64,000 nucleotides of DNA from SPDF01 sp963699825 (GTDB lineage Bacteria > Gemmatimonadota > Gemmatimonadetes > Gemmatimonadales > GWC2-71-9), in NCBI GenBank assembly GCA_963699825.1, contig CAVOVI010000010.1, positions 248,001 to 312,000 of the forward strand, in the 5' to 3' direction. Under the pieces are notes generated by a model. The model made no database searches, had not been told where the DNA came from, and saw nothing but the letters and a program-made list of their open reading frames with translations. The translations under genes and the position numbers were made by a program. This document shows positions 58,684 to 64,000 of this stretch, in pieces (the stretch's first letter is position 1; the number at the start of each line of letters is the position of its first letter).

Positions 58684-61600
58684 TCAGGCGACCAGCTCGT
58701 CGAGCAGCGCCTTCGCCTCAAGGAGGTCGTGGGTGGTGAAGCCCTCCGTGAACCAGCCATAGATCGGTTCCAGCCGGTCGAGCGCTTCCGCCCGACGCCC
58801 CGCCGCGGCGAGGTGGCGGGCGAGCGTCGTGGTCGCCCGGAGTTCCCACGAGCGCGACTCCTGGTGCTGCGCGAAGGCGATGGCCTCCTCGAGCACTTGC
58901 TCCCCGCTGGTCGCCTCCCCCTGCTGCAGCAGCATCGAGCCGCGGATGCGGAGCACCTCGGCCAGATGGACGCGTTCATCCCGCGCTTCGATCTCAGCGA
59001 GCACCTCGTCGATGACGACGAGCCCCGCGGCTGTGTCACCAACCTGGGCGAGCGCCTCCCCCCGGAGGGCGCGCACATACGGCCCCCAGATCCGCTGGCC
59101 GGAGCGGCTGAGGCGGTCGGCCGCCTCCTTCAAGTGTGCGGCACTCCCTTCGTCCCGCATTCGGAGCTTGGCGATCCCCTTGCTGATTTCGGCCAGCACT
59201 TCCGACATGATCTGGAGCCCATGTTCTCGCCCGACCTCCTCGCCCTCACGGGCATGCTCGAGCAACCGCTCCGGTTCGTGACAGAAATCATAGACCTGCG
59301 CACCCAGGGTCATTGCGAAGGCGTGGTCGAAGGGGTGCTTCCGGCGCCGGGCGTGCGCGTGGTTGTCGCGGCTCACGGCGATCGCCTGATCCGGGTACCC
59401 CAGCATCCAGAGGTACTGGCACCGATAGATCCCATCCGCCGTCAGTGGATCGCTGTTTGTCAGGCTGACAATGTGCTGGTGCCGTTCGGAATCGTACATT
59501 CGGCGGATCTTGTCTCCGTGCTCACGGGCGGAGACCAGGTTGCCGAGCCAGTAATGCGAGGTCATTGCCGCGCGGTGGCCGGCGATCTCGAGGTCGTCCT
59601 CCTCGCTGGTCGTCGAGAGGAGCTCCGTCGCCCACTCGAGGGATTCCTGCAGCCGTCCGGACGTCAGCATGTTCACCCAGAGGCCGTGCAGCACGGGGAG
59701 GTAGCTCTCGCGATGTTCGAGCGAACGGGCCAGGGCCAGGGCGGGCTGGAGGACGTCGCTGACCTCAGGCGCGGCCCACCCGCGCGCCCCGACGATCGCG
59801 GGCCCGAGGAGCGTCCGGATGCCGAGCTCGGTGAGATTTCGCCCGGGGCCCTCCGGCAAATGCTCGGCCGCGGCGAGCGCCTTCCGGAGGTGCGAGATCG
59901 CTTCCGACACGGCAAAACGCTGCAGCGCGAGTTCCCCGGCGCGTTTCCAGTAGGGGATCGACTCGACATGGAGCGCGCCGGCGGAGAAGTGCTGGGCCAG
60001 GAGTTCAGGTTCCGTCGCCACCGTTTCGGGAAACCGGTCAGCGAGGACCCTGGCGATTTCGCCGTGGAGGTTCTGGCGGGTGCTCTTCAGCAGGGACTCG
60101 TAGGCGGTGTCCTGCACCAGCGCATGCTTGAAGACATAGGTCGCGTTGGGCATTGACCCCCGCCGGAAGGCGAGGCCCGAATCGGTCAGCTGGGCCAGGC
60201 CGGCCTCGAGTTCCTCATCGGGAATCGGAGTGACGGCGGAGAGCAGGTCGTAGCTGAACTCCCGGCCGATGGCCGCTCCGATCTGGGCGATTTCCCTGAC
60301 GCCGGGGACGCGGTCAAGCCGCGCCATCAGGGAGTCGCGCAGCGTCGCCGGAATGGTGAATCCGGCGGGCCCGTCGGCGTACTCGTACTCGTCGTCTCCC
60401 TCGAGCAGCCCGCCCGACTCGAGCAGCGTCTTGGTGAGTTCTTCCACGAAGAGCGGCACGCCATCGGTCTTCTCGAGAATCTGCTCGGTGAGCCCGGCCG
60501 GCAGCGGCTTGCCCCCCGTGACGCGCGAGATCAACGCCATGCTCTGGTCTCGATCCAGCTTGCCGAGGGTGAGCGCAGTCACGTGCGGCGCAGACCATCG
60601 CGGCGTGAACTCGGGACGGGCCGTGATGAGCACGAGAATCGGCATCGACTTCGCCCGCTCGATCATTCGGTCGAGCACCTCGAGGGTGGTCGGGTCCACC
60701 CAGTGAACGTCTTCGAAGAGGACGACGCTCGCTTGCTGCCGGGCGGCCGCCTCCGTCAGGTCAACCAGGGCGCGCGTGGTTTCCTCCTTGAACTGGCGCG
60801 GATTGACCGGGAGCGGCCCGTAGCGGTCGATGCAGGGAATGGACATCATCGTTGCCACCAGCTGCACATCGCTGAGCGGGCGACCCAATCGACCGTAGAG
60901 CATCGCCTCGAGCTTGTCGAGCTTGGATGCCGCCGGCTCATCACGGGTGAACCGAAGGGTTCGCTCGAAGTACGCGACCGGAGGGTAGAAGGCGCTGTTC
61001 ATGTAGTATGGCGAGCACTGGAAACGCATGGGCCTTGCGCCGGTGGCTTCCAGCCGCTCTCGGAGCGCGTTGACGATCCGGCTCTTCCCGATGCCTGCCT
61101 CGCCGGAGAGCAGGACGACTTGTCCCGTGCCGCTCCGGGCCTGCTGCCAACGATCGAGCAGCAGCCGGATCTCCGGCTCGCGCCCGACGAGGGGGACCAT
61201 GTTCTCCCCGTGCGCCGCCTCGAATCGCGTGGCCGCGGTACTCACCCCTCGCACCTGGTAGGCGCGAGTCGGCCGTTCGATGCCCTTGAGGTTTTGCTCG
61301 CCAAGATCGAGGTACTCGAATGCACCCCCGGCCAACTGGTGCACTCGCTCACTCACCACCATCGTGCCGACCTCGGCGATCGCCTGCAGGCGGGCCGCGA
61401 GATTCATCGTTTCGCCCACGGCGCTGCGCTCGGCGGCCGACACGACGACCACGCCGGTGGCCACGCCGATCCGGGCCTTGATGCGGCCGACTTCTGGCAC
61501 CTCCAGCTCCGCGAGTGACTCGAGGATCTCCAGGCCGGCGCGGACGCAGCGGTCTGCTTCTCCCTCGTGTGCGTGCGGAAAGCCGAAGAACGCCACGATC

Positions 61601-61989
61601 CCGTCGCCCAGCCGCTGGAAGAGGTACCCGTCGTACCGGGTGATGCAGACGGCACAGGCATCTTCGTAGACGCGAATCACGTTGCGGAGCACCTCCGGAT
61701 CGACACGATTCGCCAGCTCCGTGAAGCCGACCATGTCGCAGAACAGGACCGTCAGCTGTCTCCGCTCACTCAGGCCGTCGACGGCTGCCGTCGGCATCGC
61801 CGCGTGGCCGGTCGCCCCGATCGCCGCGAGGATGCGCTTCCGGGGGCCGAAGGGGAGGCCGAGCTCTTTCAGGTCCCCATCGGTGAGCACCGCGAGCGTT
61901 GCGAGGTCGACCTGGTTCTCCTCGAACAGCGAAGTGAACTGTTCGAGACCGAGGTCGGTGAGCCAGGCGGCGAGTGGGGTCGTAGGCAT
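58684..61989 (-). CDS. SAM-domain/class III cyclase/AAA/TPR signalling protein
   Basis: 1101 residues. Residues about 4-60 form a SAM domain (AAWLTDLGLEQFTSLFEENQ, LKELGLPFGPRKRIL). The class III nucleotide cyclase follows (VLFCDMVGFTELANRV, LFQRLGDGIVAFFGFPHAHE, IGVATGVVVVSAAERSAVGE). An AAA/STAND ATPase has Walker A LSGEAGIGKSR near residue 298 and Walker B VLFEDVHWVDP. The remainder is helical TPR-like repeats. The architecture resembles adenylate cyclases with AAA ATPase regulators. ATG 61989 starts two bases after the stop of the FAD monooxygenase gene, so it is co-transcribed with it. Confidence 0.9.
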   Translation of the reverse strand: MPTTPLAAWLTDLGLEQFTSLFEENQVDLATLAVLTDGDLKELGLPFGPRKRILAAIGATGHAAMPTAAVDGLSERRQLTVLFCDMVGFTELANRVDPEVLRNVIRVYEDACAVCITRYDGYLFQRLGDGIVAFFGFPHAHEGEADRCVRAGLEILESLAELEVPEVGRIKARIGVATGVVVVSAAERSAVGETMNLAARLQAIAEVGTMVVSERVHQLAGGAFEYLDLGEQNLKGIERPTRAYQVRGVSTAATRFEAAHGENMVPLVGREPEIRLLLDRWQQARSGTGQVVLLSGEAGIGKSRIVNALRERLEATGARPMRFQCSPYYMNSAFYPPVAYFERTLRFTRDEPAASKLDKLEAMLYGRLGRPLSDVQLVATMMSIPCIDRYGPLPVNPRQFKEETTRALVDLTEAAARQQASVVLFEDVHWVDPTTLEVLDRMIERAKSMPILVLITARPEFTPRWSAPHVTALTLGKLDRDQSMALISRVTGGKPLPAGLTEQILEKTDGVPLFVEELTKTLLESGGLLEGDDEYEYADGPAGFTIPATLRDSLMARLDRVPGVREIAQIGAAIGREFSYDLLSAVTPIPDEELEAGLAQLTDSGLAFRRGSMPNATYVFKHALVQDTAYESLLKSTRQNLHGEIARVLADRFPETVATEPELLAQHFSAGALHVESIPYWKRAGELALQRFAVSEAISHLRKALAAAEHLPEGPGRNLTELGIRTLLGPAIVGARGWAAPEVSDVLQPALALARSLEHRESYLPVLHGLWVNMLTSGRLQESLEWATELLSTTSEEDDLEIAGHRAAMTSHYWLGNLVSAREHGDKIRRMYDSERHQHIVSLTNSDPLTADGIYRCQYLWMLGYPDQAIAVSRDNHAHARRRKHPFDHAFAMTLGAQVYDFCHEPERLLEHAREGEEVGREHGLQIMSEVLAEISKGIAKLRMRDEGSAAHLKEAADRLSRSGQRIWGPYVRALRGEALAQVGDTAAGLVVIDEVLAEIEARDERVHLAEVLRIRGSMLLQQGEATSGEQVLEEAIAFAQHQESRSWELRATTTLARHLAAAGRRAEALDRLEPIYGWFTEGFTTHDLLEAKALLDELVA

Positions 61990-61991
61990 GA

Positions 61992-63425
61992 TCAGCGGGC
62001 GGCGGCCAACGCGGCTGGACGAGGCTCCGCCTGAACTTCGAGCAGTCCGTTCCGGTAGAGCCAGGAAGTCAGCGCCACCGCACGGTCTCCGGGCAGGCCC
62101 TTGGCCAGTGCGCGCACGATCTCCGTCGCAGGGAGGGGGCGTGACAGGCGGGCGAGCGTCGGCGCGAGTTCGACGCCACCGACAAAGACGACCGGATCTT
62201 CCAGCCGGGGATGATGCACGGCAGCGCGGGTTTCCACGAAGTCGCCCACCAGGCACGGTTCCTCTGTGATTCGTACGTCCGCTGACAAACCCAGCGTCGC
62301 GTCGGCCGGTGGGGGAGCCAGTTCCAGCTCATCCACGAGGGGTTCCGCCCCAGCCGACCGGGCGATCCAGAAGTCCCCGGAATGGGCGGCCATGGCCTCA
62401 GCGTAGTGGTTGGCCGACCAGGTTGCATGCCGACGCGCCGTACGCGCCAGTGATTCCTGATAGAAACGGATGGCCTCGTTCCCGGAGCCGGGGCGCCGCA
62501 AGATGGTATGCACCACCAGGGCGCCGGCAACGGCGGATTGAATGGCTTTTTGGACGCCGCTGGATGACAGGGGGTCGAGGGCGCACGCCGCGTCCCCCAC
62601 CTTGATCTGCCACTCGTCCACAGGATCTGCATCCAGAAATGGGGTGGCCTCCGCGGCGCGCACGTCGGAGTCCAGTTCCGCCGTCGCCGCGGCGATGATG
62701 CGGGATGCCATCACCTCCGCCCGGTACCACGCGGCGAGGTGGGCGCCTGTAAGCCCCCCGAGTCGTGCCACGTCGACGAAGACCAGCACATTCGTGGTGC
62801 CGTCCGGGAGCGGCACGCTCCAGAGCCACTCCTCCGGCCCAGACTGGATTCGTGGAATGCCCGAGAGCCCAGGGCCGCGCCAGTATCCGTAAACGGCGAC
62901 GGTCCTTGGGCCCGTGGGGTTGCGCGCCGACACCGCTGTACCGGCTCGGCCGGTGGCGAAGGAGAGGTATCGGGCCCGGAGATCGGCGGGGCCGGAGGGG
63001 GTGTCCACCGTCAGGCGCCAGCCGTTCCCGTCGCGTGCCTGTGTCTGCACGTGGGCTGGTTGGAGCAGCGTGACGCCGGCCCGGACCGCGACCTCTACCA
63101 GCGCCTGGTCGAACTGGGCGCGATCTACGAGGTTGCCGGAGGCGCGCGGGTCGATCCGGGGCGCGTGATGCGCTCCCCACATGACATCGACTTGACGCAC
63201 CGGCACTCGGCCGGCCTGCGCGAAGACGCCCTCCGCGCCGAGTGACTCGAGCAGGGGAGGGACACCTGGTGTCAGGGATTCGCCGAGGTGCTTGCGGGGG
63301 AATGGGCGGCGTTCAACGAGGGTAACGCGGTGTCCCAATTTGGCCAGGCGCAACGCATGGCAGGCGCCGGCGGGGCCGGCGCCCACGACGCAGACATCGG
63401 TGTCAATTGGTGTTGGGCGTACCAT
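61992..63425 (-). CDS. FAD-dependent monooxygenase, halogenase-like (QhpG-like candidate)
   Basis: 477 residues. The FAD fold opens DVCVVGAGPAGACHALRLAK (GxGxxG at residues 15-20), followed by ERRPFPRKHLGESLTPGVPP, where GESL is shared with tryptophan halogenases and related monooxygenases; KVGDAACALDPLSSSGVQKA is the second flavin motif. The tryptophan halogenase WxWxIP motif is not seen, so hydroxylation is more likely. Next to a QhpD-like radical SAM gene it best fits QhpG, which dihydroxylates a Trp in making cysteine tryptophylquinone. GTG 63446, overlapping the upstream stop, is an alternative start. Confidence 0.72.
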   Translation of the reverse strand: MVRPTPIDTDVCVVGAGPAGACHALRLAKLGHRVTLVERRPFPRKHLGESLTPGVPPLLESLGAEGVFAQAGRVPVRQVDVMWGAHHAPRIDPRASGNLVDRAQFDQALVEVAVRAGVTLLQPAHVQTQARDGNGWRLTVDTPSGPADLRARYLSFATGRAGTAVSARNPTGPRTVAVYGYWRGPGLSGIPRIQSGPEEWLWSVPLPDGTTNVLVFVDVARLGGLTGAHLAAWYRAEVMASRIIAAATAELDSDVRAAEATPFLDADPVDEWQIKVGDAACALDPLSSSGVQKAIQSAVAGALVVHTILRRPGSGNEAIRFYQESLARTARRHATWSANHYAEAMAAHSGDFWIARSAGAEPLVDELELAPPPADATLGLSADVRITEEPCLVGDFVETRAAVHHPRLEDPVVFVGGVELAPTLARLSRPLPATEIVRALAKGLPGDRAVALTSWLYRNGLLEVQAEPRPAALAAAR

Positions 63426-63442
63426 CGATGGGATCGCTCCGG

Positions 63443-64000
63443 TCACGCCTCGGTGGGGTGGAGTCTGAGATACGCACCCAGACAGTAGTGCAACCACCCT
63501 CGAATGTAGTCGCAGGCGGGGCGCCCGCGCTGAATCGTCTCGTGATGGCACCCCCCACCGCAGAGGTACCGTGCCCAGCAGCTGTTGCAGGGCTCCTGGC
63601 GGTGGACATGGCGGTCGGCGAGCCACTGATTCTGCCGTGTTGCGTCGATGCCCTCCACAAGCGAGCCCATCTGTCCGGCTTCGTCGCCGACAAAGCGGTG
63701 GCAGGCGGCCAGGTCTCCGTCGGCGGAAACGCCGAGGTAGCCGGCGCCGGCCCCGCAGGGGTAGGGCCGGTGCGTACCCTTGTCGATTTCACGCATGGCG
63801 TTGACCATGTTGGCGAAGGGATAGCGCCGGCCCGCCGCCATCTGGCGTTCGTACTCACGCCCGCACTCAATCATCTGACCAAGCATCGTCTCGAGATCAT
63901 CATGCTGCATTTCGCCTCGGCCCGTCGGCGAACTCAGCATCGGCGAAAACCCGACGCTGTGGAAGCCGAGCCTGATGAATTCATCGAGCGTCGGCCGAAG
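63443..64000 (-). CDS. Radical SAM/SPASM protein, C-terminal part (QhpD-like candidate); 5' end beyond window
   Basis: The last 185 residues are visible; the radical SAM CxxxCxxC lies beyond base 64000. LGFHSVGFSPMLSSPTGRGE leads into a SPASM domain with Cys in RPYPCGAGAG, LAACHRFVG, EPCNSCWARYLCGGGCHHE and PACDYIRGW, enough for two auxiliary Fe-S clusters. The combination CWARYLCGGGCHHE is characteristic of the quinohemoprotein amine dehydrogenase maturase QhpD as I recall it, and less of anaerobic sulfatase maturases. The stop is 17 bases before the FAD gene ATG. Confidence 0.65.
   Translation of the reverse strand, partial: LRPTLDEFIRLGFHSVGFSPMLSSPTGRGEMQHDDLETMLGQMIECGREYERQMAAGRRYPFANMVNAMREIDKGTHRPYPCGAGAGYLGVSADGDLAACHRFVGDEAGQMGSLVEGIDATRQNQWLADRHVHRQEPCNSCWARYLCGGGCHHETIQRGRPACDYIRGWLHYCLGAYLRLHPTEA

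Noticed and set aside
63443..64000. Anaerobic sulfatase maturase serving the arylsulfatase at 6.3 kb
   Set aside because: The SPASM cysteine pattern and the adjacent FAD monooxygenase fit QhpD better, and the genes are 55 kb apart.

Overview
This is a high-GC bacterial chromosome segment with tightly packed, mostly overlapping operons (ATGA, GTGA and TGATG stop/start junctions are the rule). The gene content (small PurL with separate PurS and PurQ, pyruvate phosphate dikinase, a reaction-centre-type multihaem cytochrome, TonB receptors, a Ser/Thr kinase fused to TolB-like and TPR regions, a class III cyclase fused to AAA and TPR regions, an E. coli-like SigA promoter style and an ssrA tag of the ANDN...ALAA type) fits Gemmatimonadota best. 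That assignment is inferred from gene content only. No prophage, IS element, CRISPR array, rRNA or tRNA gene was seen; the only stable RNA is tmRNA. Layout from the left: a partial ptsN-like gene; dusB-larB-diguanylate cyclase-methyltransferase (0.3-4.6 kb); an outer-membrane channel-like gene; ssrA; an arylsulfatase with many indels; a strong bidirectional terminator and a REP-like element. On the minus strand from 23.1 to 9.0 kb lies a 13-gene set transcribed truA-htrA-purB-purC-psd-pssA-purS-purQ-zinc ribbon-purL-purF-ppdK-purE. It makes IMP precursors and phosphatidylethanolamine and interconverts pyruvate and PEP. On the plus strand follow trpD, (lexA, opposite), trpC-trpF-trpB, a HEAT protein, an HD-GYP protein, trpA, a chemoreceptor-like protein, folK-panB-panC-panD and yqeK with a LytR_C protein. 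Glycerate 2-kinase and a 2-hydroxyacid dehydrogenase are divergent at 38.4 kb. From 39.4 to 49.8 kb come two tandem exported amidohydrolases (one lacking the HxH metal motif), a ScyD/ScyE-like lipoprotein, a dihaem cytochrome with TPR-like tail, a beta-barrel protein, a TonB receptor and an ABC-2 exporter. At 49.9 kb starts aroF-trpE-trpG, preceded by a Trp leader peptide and a textbook attenuator. Together with the 23-31 kb cluster this supplies the complete chorismate-to-tryptophan pathway. The right end holds a GNAT protein, a MscS-like membrane protein, a TIM-barrel amidohydrolase, a Ser/Thr kinase, a SnoaL-like protein, a large SAM/cyclase/AAA/TPR protein, and an FAD monooxygenase plus SPASM radical-SAM pair resembling QhpG and QhpD, the enzymes that mature quinohemoprotein amine dehydrogenase. 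A window-wide oddity is that about 40 single-base indels, mostly +1, interrupt otherwise well conserved genes, including purB, purC, purL, ppdK and htrA. They cluster at 4.8-21.9, 39-42 and 44.7-49.7 kb and are absent from 22-32, 33-39 and 50-64 kb. They are most easily explained as consensus errors, so interrupted genes are annotated over their whole extent and the break points are given. Intergenic stretches are all below 300 bases.
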